Position numbers and translations under genes: made by a program. A DNA stretch of 64,000 nucleotides, from contig NZ_JAFQSO010000004.1 of the NCBI RefSeq assembly GCF_017409525.1, positions 150,112 to 214,111 of the forward strand. Direction: 5' to 3'. The DNA comes from Methanobrevibacter sp. GTDB lineage: Archaea > Methanobacteriota > Methanobacteria > Methanobacteriales > Methanobacteriaceae. The notes beneath the pieces are model-generated. The model searched no databases. It had not been told where the DNA came from and worked only from the letters and a program-made list of their open reading frames with translations. Shown here in pieces: positions 35,883 to 44,421 of the stretch. Numbering within the stretch: position 1 is the stretch's first letter; every line of letters starts with the position of its first letter.

Positions 35883-36626
35883 TTAACACTCAAATCCGCC
35901 GTCACACCTGATGATTTGACCATCTAAGAATTCAGATTCGTCAGAAGCAAGGAATAATGCTAATGCAGCAATATCTTCTCCTTGACCTACTCTTTTCATA
36001 GGGGCCCCGTCAATCATCATTTGCAATGCTTCCACTCCTCCAATACTATCCACCATAGCGGTGTGGATAGCACCAGGGGCAATACCGTTACATCTTATTT
36101 CAGGACCAAGTTCGAATGCTATGGATTTGGTAAGACCGGCAATAGCGTGTTTGGATGAGATGTAACCTACAAATCCAAAGTGTGCAGCGTAGGATGCTAC
36201 TGAACAAGTGTTAATTACAACACCCTTTCCTTTTTCCTTCATTACTGGAGCTACCAATTGTGTTAAGTATAATGGGGCGTATACGTCAACGGCAAATACT
36301 TTGTCCCATTCCTCTTTGGTAATTTCCAAAAGAGGGGTTACGCTTAAAAGTCCTGCATTGTTGAATAAAATGTCGACAGTTCCATATTTTTCAATGGTTT
36401 CATCAAAGATTTTTTTAATGTCTTCAACATCAGCCATATCAGCAATAACTGCAAATGCTTCTCCACCAGCTGCTTCAATGTCATCAACTACGGCTTTTGC
36501 TCTTTCTTCGTTTCTTCCAGTTACAACAACTTTAGCACCTTCTTCAGCAAATAATTTAGCTGTAGAACGGCCCATACCGGAGGTTGATCCAGTAATGATT
36601 GCTACTTTTCCATCTAGTTTACCCAT
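35883..36626 (-). CDS. Short-chain dehydrogenase/reductase (SDR)
   Basis: This 247-residue classical SDR has the cofactor loop TGSTSGMGRSTA near residue 13, NNAGLLS near 90, the catalytic serine in NTCSVASY near 140, the YxxxK pair in YISSKHAIAG near 155, and the PGAIHTAM substrate loop. The acidic residue after the second strand is absent (VVTGRNEERA), which favours NADP(H). The closest well-known groups are 3-oxoacyl-ACP reductase and glucose/alcohol dehydrogenases; the substrate cannot be set. AAGGTGA is the ribosome-binding site. It stands alone, next to an insertion sequence. Confidence 0.88.
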   Translation of the reverse strand: MGKLDGKVAIITGSTSGMGRSTAKLFAEEGAKVVVTGRNEERAKAVVDDIEAAGGEAFAVIADMADVEDIKKIFDETIEKYGTVDILFNNAGLLSVTPLLEITKEEWDKVFAVDVYAPLYLTQLVAPVMKEKGKGVVINTCSVASYAAHFGFVGYISSKHAIAGLTKSIAFELGPEIRCNGIAPGAIHTAMVDSIGGVEALQMMIDGAPMKRVGQGEDIAALALFLASDESEFLDGQIIRCDGGFEC

Positions 36627-36948
36627 TTATTTCACCTTCTTTAATCATAATCCTATGATTTTATGTTTAATACTTTGTAGGCAAAGATATTTAAATATTA
36701 ATAATATTTTTTTGCATAACTCTAAATACAATTCAGAATTTTTTTAAATATGTTGTTTAATGACCATTATTTTAAAAATATTGTCTTTTTTTTTAATTTG
36801 TCAAAATAATTGCAAACCGGGTGAAAGTTGAGAATATGAGAACGGTTGATCAAATAATCAATGGGTCGAATAGGATTAAATATTTATACTAAAAAAAGTA
36901 TAATAGTTAAAGTCCAGTACATGGATTACTTTTTCAGATATTTCTTTT
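36627..36948. other. Intergenic region with SDR and tRNA-Leu promoters
   Basis: The left part carries the SDR ribosome-binding site and A/T-rich promoter sequence. On the right, TTAAATATTTATACTAAA (36883-36900) is a TATA-like box about 50 bases before the tRNA gene. No open frame here looks coding. Confidence 0.35.
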
Positions 36949-37031
36949 AGACGTGTATCCGAGTGGTCAAAGGAGTAAGATTCAGGGTCTTATGCATTAG
37001 TTGCTACGTGGGTTCGAATCCCACCACGTCT
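36949..37031 (+). tRNA. tRNA-Leu, anticodon CAG
   Basis: The acceptor arm AGACGTG pairs with CACGTCT at the end. The anticodon stem TAAGA/TCTTA encloses loop TTCAGGG, giving CAG. A long variable arm typical of leucine tRNAs follows, then the T-arm GTGGG-TTCGAAT-CCCAC. No intron and no encoded CCA are seen. No recombinase or attachment-site duplication is adjacent. Confidence 0.95.
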
Positions 37032-37050
37032 ATTTCTTGTTTTTTTAACT

Positions 37051-37076
37051 TTTTAAGAGTGAAAAGGCTCTTAAAA
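37051..37076. terminator. Hairpin downstream of tRNA-Leu
   Basis: TTTTAAGAG (37051-37059) and CTCTTAAAA (37068-37076) form a perfect nine-base stem around an eight-base loop, 20 bases after the tRNA. Confidence 0.5.
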
Positions 37077-37143
37077 TAGTTTATTTTGCTTACATTTCAT
37101 CTACTATATAGATGGCTTCCAACTATTTTAAAAAAAGATGAAA

Positions 37144-37167
37144 GAATATTATTTTTAAATAATATTC
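37144..37167 (-). terminator. Hairpin at the 3' end of the adhesin gene
   Basis: GAATATTATTT and AATAATATTC form a ten-base stem just beyond the adhesin-like gene stop on the minus strand, next to an A-run that becomes a T-run in the transcript. Confidence 0.5.
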
Positions 37168-37176
37168 CTTTTTAAT

Positions 37177-39405
37177 TTATTTTCTAATTGTTATCATGCT
37201 TTCAGCTGAAATTATGTAATTGCTGTCTCCTGATGAAATAACTACTTTATGTTTTCCAACTTTTAATTTGTTGGTGTTGATTTTCGCTATTCCATTTTTG
37301 TTTGTTTTTACAGCATATGTTTTATATTTTTTACCTGTGTAGACCTTAATTTTAACTTTAACATTTTTAACAGCTTTTTTTGCATATTTAACAGTAGCCT
37401 TAAAGTATATTGATTTTTTAAATTTATTAACTACATTCGGAGCTTTAACACTTGCTTTGGCTTTGGCAATCTTCACAGTCATTGTTTTTTTGATATTGGT
37501 GTTTAGAAGACGGATTTCAATTTTATGTGATCCTGCTGTTAGTGTTTTAGGGATTTTGAATGTGGTTATTCCGTTTGAATTAGCGTATGAGTAGTAGGTT
37601 TTTGCCTTGCCGTTAGTGTATACCTTGTAGGCAAACTTAAGGCCCTTCAAATCAGCACTTGCATTGGCAATTATCTTTATTTTCAATGCGCTGTTGATTT
37701 TTGAATATTTGTTTGAAGCAAAGTTAACTTTGGTAATCTTGATGCCGGTCACTGTTGGATTGACAGTTAAATTCAAGTTTACCCCATATTCTGCATCATG
37801 ATATTGCATTCCCTGGGTTGTATAGTAAACATATAATCTTAAATTACCGACATCGGTTAATGTATATGAGGCCATTCCATTTTCATCTGTTTTTACAGAA
37901 GGAAGTGGATATTTGAAATTGTTTGAATCTCTAATAAATATCTCAAGGCCGCTTACAGGTTCGCCGGTATAATTTATCACCTGGATAATCAATTTGTCAT
38001 TAAAATAATAAATGATGCTTTGATTGATTATTATTTTATAGGTGGTGTCCATGTTGATGTCTTCATAGGTTATTTCATATTTTCCGCTGCCGTTTATGAA
38101 GTAGGAGTCTTCAACACTGTAATCGGTCTTCACTTGGCATTCTTCTTTTACGGGTCTGAAAGTTTCATTATCATCAGTTACCCAAACTATAATGTAGTTT
38201 CTGGTTTTGATTGTTTCGGTAATATTTCCATCATTAATGAATGCGGAGCCTTTGATTTGGGCGTCTGAGAAGAAGAATTCTATTTCAGATTTGTTGAACT
38301 CGGAACTGTCAATTAAAACATGCGCATCGGTTGATTCGATTTCAGTGTTGTTGACAAGTGAATTTTTGATTTTCAAGCTGCTTTTCCGAGATCCATAATC
38401 GGGGGAAATTTCCATGCTGCAATTGTTTAGGATAGTGTTTTCCATGTCTATGTGACATCCTTTTCCGAAGTATCCTCCTGAAAAGTCAAAACCTGTATCG
38501 GTTATGTTGGACTGATTGAAATTCATTTCTGAAAGGCCTAACCATATTGTTTGGTTGTTGAAGTTTGTGTTTTCAATGTTTACTCTGTTGGAACTTCCCA
38601 TCAAACTGGTATTGTTGAAATTAGAGGACTTGATTGTGATATTGTTGTTGGACAGCCTTATGTCTGAACGGCATAGTGTGGAGTTTATTATATCAAGGCT
38701 GTTTCTTGTGAAAAATGGGGTGCTTCCGACAATTGATATGTAGGATGGAGTGTACACGTGTTTACATGTAATTAGTGACTCGTAAATATTGCAGGTCACG
38801 ATTTTTGAATGGTCCTCGTAGATGTCAGTTTCATATCCGAGAAACAACACTATTTCTATAGTTGATTTATCAAAGCTACAGTTTTCAAAGGTATTTCCAA
38901 ATTCATAGCTGGTGAATGTTGTATTTATGAACTGACAGTTTTTGAATGTCATTTCATGCCAGGTAGTCATTGTCAAGTCTTTAAATACGATGTTTTTAAA
39001 GGTAACGTTTTTACCCAGATTTTTGAAATCATAACCGTCATGCCAAGGTACTATTTTTAGAGTGTCCATATCTATTGCATCATTTGTTTCATTAACGTCA
39101 AGGAATAGATAGGTATTGTTTCCATCAATTATTGTTTTTCCTTCGATTCCTTCAACCGTTATCGTTTTATTCAGAATTATATGGGTTTCATTTTCTGCAT
39201 CAAGATAGTATGAGCCCTCTTCAAGTTGAACCGTTCCATCATCTTCACATCCATCTATTAAATCTTTAATGTTGTGACTTTGCGAATTATCATTGAGGGA
39301 TAAGTCACCGTCAGCACCAGTATTATTTTCATGAGCGGAAGCCAATCCGATACATAAAAACAAAACAGATGTGAATAAAAAGAATTTTAAATATTTGTTT
39401 TTAAT
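37177..39405 (-). CDS. Secreted adhesin-like protein with beta-helix and Ig-like domains
   Basis: This is a large surface protein. A signal peptide (KYLKFFLFTSVLFLCIGLASA, cut after ASA) is followed by a right-handed beta-helix-like region of ~400 residues rich in Asn and short repeats (FKNIVFKDL, FENCSFDKS, IENTNFNNQ), then three or four beta-sandwich Ig-like repeats (YTGEPVSGLEIFI, KAKASVKAPNVVNKFKK, TNKNGIAKINTNKLKVGKHK). These repeats are common in Methanobrevibacter adhesin-like proteins. No C-terminal membrane anchor is present. The frame has no ATG, GTG or TTG upstream of the signal peptide: the only canonical candidate, TTG at 39363, cuts it in half. I therefore start it at ATT 39405, five bases after GGTG, with low certainty. 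Confidence 0.8.
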   Translation of the reverse strand: MKNKYLKFFLFTSVLFLCIGLASAHENNTGADGDLSLNDNSQSHNIKDLIDGCEDDGTVQLEEGSYYLDAENETHIILNKTITVEGIEGKTIIDGNNTYLFLDVNETNDAIDMDTLKIVPWHDGYDFKNLGKNVTFKNIVFKDLTMTTWHEMTFKNCQFINTTFTSYEFGNTFENCSFDKSTIEIVLFLGYETDIYEDHSKIVTCNIYESLITCKHVYTPSYISIVGSTPFFTRNSLDIINSTLCRSDIRLSNNNITIKSSNFNNTSLMGSSNRVNIENTNFNNQTIWLGLSEMNFNQSNITDTGFDFSGGYFGKGCHIDMENTILNNCSMEISPDYGSRKSSLKIKNSLVNNTEIESTDAHVLIDSSEFNKSEIEFFFSDAQIKGSAFINDGNITETIKTRNYIIVWVTDDNETFRPVKEECQVKTDYSVEDSYFINGSGKYEITYEDINMDTTYKIIINQSIIYYFNDKLIIQVINYTGEPVSGLEIFIRDSNNFKYPLPSVKTDENGMASYTLTDVGNLRLYVYYTTQGMQYHDAEYGVNLNLTVNPTVTGIKITKVNFASNKYSKINSALKIKIIANASADLKGLKFAYKVYTNGKAKTYYSYANSNGITTFKIPKTLTAGSHKIEIRLLNTNIKKTMTVKIAKAKASVKAPNVVNKFKKSIYFKATVKYAKKAVKNVKVKIKVYTGKKYKTYAVKTNKNGIAKINTNKLKVGKHKVVISSGDSNYIISAESMITIRK

Positions 39406-39809
39406 AATATCACCTTATTATATTATAATCATAGTTCCTATTTATAATTATATGACGGAACCTTTTTTTCCTTATGGCTGCATATTTTTGAGCAATATTT
39501 TCAGTGCAGCCGATTTAAATTAACTATAAGAGTTTTAGTGCCAAAATTCGATAAGCGTGAACTATATCACACGTTTTATACGAATGTTCGGATTCTTACT
39601 GGATTTCTTTATATATAATAAGTATTAATATTTATATGTAGACAATGAATTATACTTACAAATATTTCAAATTGGAATATTTAATGTTTAGGAGAAACTA
39701 TCTTTTCAAAAAGACAGAATATGTATTTAATCCATGCATATGCAACCGAAGATGAATAAACTGATAATATTTTTGATAAGGTATTATTCAAAACTATAGG
39801 GGGAATTTT
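39406..39809. promoter_or_regulatory. Divergent regulatory region with dyad element, copy C
   Basis: Copy C of the dispersed element lies at about 39530-39613: TAAGAGTTTTAGTG, then CGATAAGCG, then TTTTATACGAATGTTCG (39574-39590), then TTTCTTTATATATAATAAG, a plus-strand TATA-like box. It separates the adhesin-like gene from the divergent DUF3100 gene and could serve both. The last ~170 bases before the DUF3100 gene are AT-rich with no other feature seen. Confidence 0.5.
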
Positions 39810-41204
39810 ATTACTAAGAGTCATTTACGAGTACGACAAAATAAACCCAGATTTAAGCGATACAGATTTAGGCAGCGAGCGGATAGGGCCATTAAGAAAT
39901 GGCCGCCATGGAAAGAGTATAAGTTACATATTACCATATTGGTTTTAGTCGTTATCTCAATGGCTATTGGTGTTATAAATATTAAGATAACAGACAATAT
40001 CAGCTTCTTATTATTGCCTTTAATATACTCTTTGGTCATGGGTTTAGTTCTTTATTTGGTGAAATCCGTTAAATTCATAGGTCCCGAGCAAGCTAAAGTA
40101 GCTGAGGGAGTAATGGTTTTACTCATTGGTGTTTTGCTTGCCAAATTAGCCATTTCAAGTGGTCAATCTATTGCTTCCATTTTTAAGCTAGGGCCTGCCT
40201 TAGTCTTGCAGCTTTTGGGTGATTTGGGCACTCTCATAGCATTGCCCGTTGCCTTGCTTTTAGGTTTTAGAAGGGAAGTTATCGGTATGACAAGTTCCAT
40301 TTGTCGTGAACCTAACTTGGGAGTAATCATAGATAAATACGGTTTTAAATCTCCAGAGGCACGTGGAGTTTTATCCGTTTTTGTTATAGGGTCAATAATT
40401 GGTACTCCATTCATAAGTTTATTGTCAAGCATATGTACTTCAGTCATACCATTTCATCCGTATGCCTTTGCAATGGCATCAGGTATAGGAAGCGCAAGTA
40501 TGAATGCTGCTGCATTGGTTCCATTAGTGCATTCGCACCCTGCTATGGCCACTCAATTGGAAGCTTTTGCAGGATGCAGTAATATTCTTTCATTCTGTTT
40601 AGGAATTTACATGTGTATGTTTATTTCCGTGCCTATAGCAGAAAAATTGTACGCGTGGCTATCTCCAATTTTAGGTAAAGGTGAGGCGCATATTGATGAT
40701 GAAAATATTTTAAATGATGTAAAAGAAGAGGAGGATGATTCAGGCGGATTAAGTTTAGGAAAACTTAAAAGATGGAGCGCATTGCTTCTTGTATTTTCAG
40801 TCATTGTAACTGTCGGTAATTACGTGGGATTTCACACTCCATTAATTGACACATTTATTGGAATGATGATTATTTCAATCGTTACCCTTGCAGGCATGGC
40901 TCTTGAAAGGATCTGTCCAATCCATATCCAATCAATTATCTTTATAAGTATTATAGGTTTGATTATAGCGATTCCAGGCATGCCAACTGCTGATTTTGTA
41001 GCTCATTATGTTTCCAATGTTGAGTTGACTACAATCTGTACTGCATTTCTAGCTTATGTTGGTGTTTCAATCGGTAAGGATTGGGAAGAGTTTAAGAGGA
41101 TTGGTTGGAGAGGAGTCATAGTTGCTTTAATTGTAATAGTTGGAACTTACCTCGGCTCTGCAACTATTGCGAATTTGACTTTGTTTGCAACTGGAATGAT
41201 ATAA
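39810..41204 (+). CDS. DUF3100 family membrane protein
   Basis: This polytopic membrane protein has about eleven hydrophobic segments, with GPEQAKVAEGVMVLLIGVLLA, the central CREPNLGVIIDKYGF and SPEARGVLSVF loops, the GIGSASMNAAALVPLV helix and an acidic cytoplasmic loop (NDVKEEEDDSGG). It matches the DUF3100 family; function is unknown but transport is likely. The first canonical start is TTG at 39939, but an open, highly basic frame extends upstream (SHLRVRQNKPRFKRYRFRQ) to an ATT at 39810, six bases after a perfect GGGGG ribosome-binding site. I take ATT as the start (464 residues). Confidence 0.78.
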   Translation: MTKSHLRVRQNKPRFKRYRFRQRADRAIKKWPPWKEYKLHITILVLVVISMAIGVINIKITDNISFLLLPLIYSLVMGLVLYLVKSVKFIGPEQAKVAEGVMVLLIGVLLAKLAISSGQSIASIFKLGPALVLQLLGDLGTLIALPVALLLGFRREVIGMTSSICREPNLGVIIDKYGFKSPEARGVLSVFVIGSIIGTPFISLLSSICTSVIPFHPYAFAMASGIGSASMNAAALVPLVHSHPAMATQLEAFAGCSNILSFCLGIYMCMFISVPIAEKLYAWLSPILGKGEAHIDDENILNDVKEEEDDSGGLSLGKLKRWSALLLVFSVIVTVGNYVGFHTPLIDTFIGMMIISIVTLAGMALERICPIHIQSIIFISIIGLIIAIPGMPTADFVAHYVSNVELTTICTAFLAYVGVSIGKDWEEFKRIGWRGVIVALIVIVGTYLGSATIANLTLFATGMI

Positions 41205-41306
41205 CTCCATTTTTTCCTTTTCTTTTTTTAATATATGTAAGACTGTAAAGTTAATTTTGGAAAAATTCTAAAAAGATATATTATATATTTTACAATTATT
41301 AATATA

Positions 41307-42959
41307 ATGAAGGTCACAGCCAACTCAAGAAACGACAACATAAAAAGAATTAATGAAATCTACAAGGTTCTTAAGGAAAACGATTTCGGATATTTAATAG
41401 AGGAGAATACCTTTTTTAAAAGATTTCCGTTCTTAAGAAATAAGAAATACCAAGAAGAAGTAGCAGTTCTAGATGAGACCGTTCCAATAAGAATACGAAA
41501 CGTGTTGGAACAGTTAGGGCCGGCATATATCAAACTAGGTCAGATGTTAAGCACAAGGCCCGATTTGGTTGGAATAGAAATTGCAGAAGAACTTCAGCAA
41601 CTCAGGGACAATACGCCTGTGACTCCTTTTGATGAAATGAAACCCCTGATTGAAGAGGAGCTTGACGCCCCAATAGACGAGATATTTTCAAGCATTGATG
41701 AAACGCCGATTGGATCAGCATCAATCGGCCAGGTATATAAGGCCACATTAAAAGAAGAGGACATGGAAGTTGCCATTAAAGTTCAAAAACCGAACATTCA
41801 GGAAATTATAGAATCTGACCTTAAAATAATGAAATTTTTAGCAACAAGAGTTGACAGATTCATATCGTCCTCCAGAGTTTACAACCTCCCTGCTATGGTC
41901 GACGAATTTGATCGAAGCATCCTTAAAGAGCTTAATTTCACGGAAGAACTGATGAACCTGCAAAGGCTTTCAGCAAACTTTCGGGGTGTTAGCTACATAA
42001 AAATACCCGATGCATATATGGACTACTGCTCTGAAAAGGTCCTTACTATGGAATTGATAAAGGGAGTTGAAGTCACGGATTTAATCAAGGGGGATTATCC
42101 TGAAATCGACAAGAAAAAAATAGCAAACTACGGCCTCAAGTCTTACTTTAAGCAGATGATGATTGATGGATTTTTCCATGCAGACCCGCACCCCGGCAAT
42201 CTGATTGTAACCGAAGACCAGAAGCTATGCTATATCGATGCGGGAATGATGGGAATTCTGAACGATGACTTTAAGGAGGATTTGGCGGAGTTGATTCTAT
42301 TGATGATAAGCGGCAACTCAAGCAACATCATCAATCAGCTAATCTACATGGACATTATCACCACATCACAGAACACCCCTGAATTGCAGGATGATATAGA
42401 CAGTTTAATGAACTTATATTACGGTGCTGAACTGAGGAACATGGATGGGGCAATGGAGGCTTTGTTGAATGTAATGATTAAAAACAACATAGTCCTTCCA
42501 AAGGAATTTGTCATGATCGGCCGTGGAATAGCAATCATCGAAGACACAGGTAAGAAATTGGACCCGAACTTCAATGCCGCAGCAGAACTGAAAAAGCTAT
42601 CCCGCAAAATAATCACAAACAAATTCAAGCCAAAAAGGATGAGCAAAGTCGGTATAAACTATCTGTTGCAATTGGAACATTTGGCAAAGGGTTTGCCAGA
42701 CACCATCAGAAACACGGCCACTAAAATAGAGGATGGGAATCTTGAAGTAAAATTAAGACATGAACAAATCAACGAATTGGCAAATCAGTTGTCAGTATCA
42801 TTAATTTTGTCATCAATGATTATAGGGTCCTCATTGGCGATTATAGGAGGGGCAGGTCCAAAAATTTGGGACATGTCAGCAATTGGACTGATTGGTTTTG
42901 TCTTTAGTGCTGTGTTAGGTGCTTTTTTAGTAATCGAGTATATGATAGAAAGAGATTAG
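41307..42959 (+). CDS. ABC1/UbiB (AarF) family atypical kinase
   Basis: This 550-residue kinase-like protein has the family signatures: the KxGQ motif in YIKLGQMLSTRPD near residue 77, the alanine-rich loop ASIGQVYKA near 139, the invariant lysine in VAIKVQKP, the ExD motif in ELNFTEE, the catalytic-like FHADPHPGN near 291, and the metal-binding IDAGMMG. Two C-terminal transmembrane helices (LILSSMIIGSSLAIIGG and IGFVFSAVLGAFLVIEYM) anchor it. In quinone makers UbiB supports quinone synthesis; in archaea a lipid-related role is likely but unproven. A TATA box (ATATATTATATATTTT) ending about 20 bases before the ATG suggests a leaderless mRNA. Confidence 0.9.
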   Translation: MKVTANSRNDNIKRINEIYKVLKENDFGYLIEENTFFKRFPFLRNKKYQEEVAVLDETVPIRIRNVLEQLGPAYIKLGQMLSTRPDLVGIEIAEELQQLRDNTPVTPFDEMKPLIEEELDAPIDEIFSSIDETPIGSASIGQVYKATLKEEDMEVAIKVQKPNIQEIIESDLKIMKFLATRVDRFISSSRVYNLPAMVDEFDRSILKELNFTEELMNLQRLSANFRGVSYIKIPDAYMDYCSEKVLTMELIKGVEVTDLIKGDYPEIDKKKIANYGLKSYFKQMMIDGFFHADPHPGNLIVTEDQKLCYIDAGMMGILNDDFKEDLAELILLMISGNSSNIINQLIYMDIITTSQNTPELQDDIDSLMNLYYGAELRNMDGAMEALLNVMIKNNIVLPKEFVMIGRGIAIIEDTGKKLDPNFNAAAELKKLSRKIITNKFKPKRMSKVGINYLLQLEHLAKGLPDTIRNTATKIEDGNLEVKLRHEQINELANQLSVSLILSSMIIGSSLAIIGGAGPKIWDMSAIGLIGFVFSAVLGAFLVIEYMIERD

Positions 42960-43046
42960 GTTCAGCGAAAAAACTAATGGCTTATCGGAAACTCAAAAAA
43001 GTAACAATTACATTTTTCGTTGTGACCCTTGTCACTTTACTTATTT

Positions 43047-43151
43047 TTAATCAAAATCCTTTAATTCAGCATTTTCGTCATGGATAGATTTCAATTCATT
43101 CAATTCCTTTATTTCATTGTCTTGTTTCGTTTTCCCGTGTTCACTAATCAA
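43047..43151 (-). CDS. Small charged protein, 34 residues, hypothetical
   Basis: A TTG-started frame overlaps the stop of the upstream gene by eight bases. It encodes a helical, charged peptide (ISEHGKTKQDNEIKELNELK, ending DENAELKDFD). The coupling and composition suggest a real small protein, but the start is weak and it may be the shifted end of the preceding gene. The GTGAC-CCTT-GTCAC hairpin at about 43021-43034 just beyond it is a likely shared terminator with the UbiB-type gene. Confidence 0.35.
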   Translation of the reverse strand: MISEHGKTKQDNEIKELNELKSIHDENAELKDFD

Positions 43152-43578
43152 TAAGATTATCTATTATTTCAAAAAGCTCATGATAGTTTTCAAAAAGATT
43201 CACAATTTCATCATCATTTTTAGACATCAAAACTATCTTCAGCCGCTTGTCTTCTTTAAAGATTTTCACTTGGTCTGATTCATTATTGTCATCGAATGCA
43301 TCAAGAATTAATGATTTGATTTCATTATATTTATCTTCAGTTAAATTATACATTCTATTGTGGTTTAAGATATCCATTGCATGAATAATTCCAGTATCTT
43401 GCCTATCAATACAGGAAGACAGTCTGATTTTGGTATCCATATAATAAGGGGCTTCGATTTTGTCTCGGCGAAGCACAATGGAAATTTTTGATATCACATG
43501 GTTATCATCGCAATTTTCATTCACAAATTTAACCAATTGAAACTGCTTTATATTTCCACCATTGTTCATGAAAGTCAT
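43144..43578 (-). CDS. Hypothetical protein, 144 residues
   Basis: I do not recognise this protein. It has a strand-rich N-terminal half (QFQLVKFVNENC, KISIVLRRDKIEAPYY) and a helical, acidic C-terminal half (YNEIKSLILDAFDDNNES, NLFENYHELFEIIDNL). It is soluble, with no signal peptide. It begins two bases after the stop of the HEAT-repeat gene, so the two are surely co-transcribed, and it may be that protein's partner. A second ATG at codon 4 is also possible. Confidence 0.6.
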   Translation of the reverse strand: MTFMNNGGNIKQFQLVKFVNENCDDNHVISKISIVLRRDKIEAPYYMDTKIRLSSCIDRQDTGIIHAMDILNHNRMYNLTEDKYNEIKSLILDAFDDNNESDQVKIFKEDKRLKIVLMSKNDDEIVNLFENYHELFEIIDNLID

Positions 43579-43579
43579 G

Positions 43580-44257
43580 TTAATATATTATTTCGATGTT
43601 CATTAAGAAATTTATGTTTTTTTTAGAATGTGGAGGGCATTGCTTTTTTGTAATGCGAACTGCACTGGCAGTGTGAATACGAACCACAGGATGTTCATCA
43701 TTTTCTGCAATCCATTCTAATTTATCCAGGTAAGGTTTTACACAATCAGGGTTTCTTTTTCCAATTACTCTAAACATTTCCGGTGCTTCCATTCTGACTT
43801 TCTCCGCCGAATCAAATATCATTTGGTAGAAAATCTCCAGTTTTTCACAAAACAATTCCGGAGCGTTCATTGCAATGTTTTCACATGCCCAGATGAATGC
43901 ATGTCTAACGTTGTATGATTCATCATCTTTCAATTTCATTAATTTGTCAATATATGGAATAATCAAATCTTTATTGGCCCGGCCTATCCTTCCCATTGCA
44001 TTTGCTGACCTTTCTCGCAATTTGGGATTGTCAGCTTCCAGGTAGTCTGCAATATCTGGAACATGCCCTTCTATTTTGGCAGGATATTTCAGTCCCATTT
44101 CTCCAAGAATCCATAGGGCCTTTGCTTTCACGGTAATTGAATGATTTTCATTCAATTTAACTGCAATATCATCTATATTTTCTTTCCAGTTTTCCTTATT
44201 TTTTGTTAAGGCTCTTAGTTCTTTCAGTATCTCTTTATCATCACTATCTCTTGACAT
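43580..44257 (-). CDS. HEAT-repeat protein
   Basis: The 225 residues form consecutive helical pairs of HEAT type: VKAKALWILGEMGLKYPAKI, LRERSANAMGRIGRANKDLI, NVRHAFIWACENIAMNAPELF, VRMEAPEMFRVIGKRNPDC and VRIHTASAVRITKKQCP, each with the usual Pro/Val and Arg spacing. Such repeats form an alpha-solenoid for protein-protein binding. The N-terminal ~30 residues are charged. Function is unknown; it heads a short operon with the next hypothetical gene. Confidence 0.75.
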   Translation of the reverse strand: MSRDSDDKEILKELRALTKNKENWKENIDDIAVKLNENHSITVKAKALWILGEMGLKYPAKIEGHVPDIADYLEADNPKLRERSANAMGRIGRANKDLIIPYIDKLMKLKDDESYNVRHAFIWACENIAMNAPELFCEKLEIFYQMIFDSAEKVRMEAPEMFRVIGKRNPDCVKPYLDKLEWIAENDEHPVVRIHTASAVRITKKQCPPHSKKNINFLMNIEIIY

Positions 44258-44344
44258 ATTAATGCTTTCAAGTATTGTTTTATTAATTATTGATTTTGAT
44301 AGTAATTAAATTAATGCAAATGTTGGGCATTCCTAATTCAAAAA

Positions 44345-44371
44345 TTTAGGTATGCCTAAAAATTTATATAG
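44345..44371 (+). promoter_or_regulatory. TTTAGG-TATG-CCTAAA dyad next to TATA box
   Basis: A perfect dyad with six-base arms (44345-44360) is followed three bases later by TTTATATAG (44363-44371), a TATA box about 50 bases before the methyltransferase ATG. The dyad overlaps the BRE side of the promoter. Its TTAGG/CCTAA arms resemble DtxR-family (iron or manganese repressor) operators. Confidence 0.5.
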
Positions 44372-44421
44372 TATTCCACACAACTATTATATAAATCAAA
44401 TTAACCTACGGAGGTATACTT

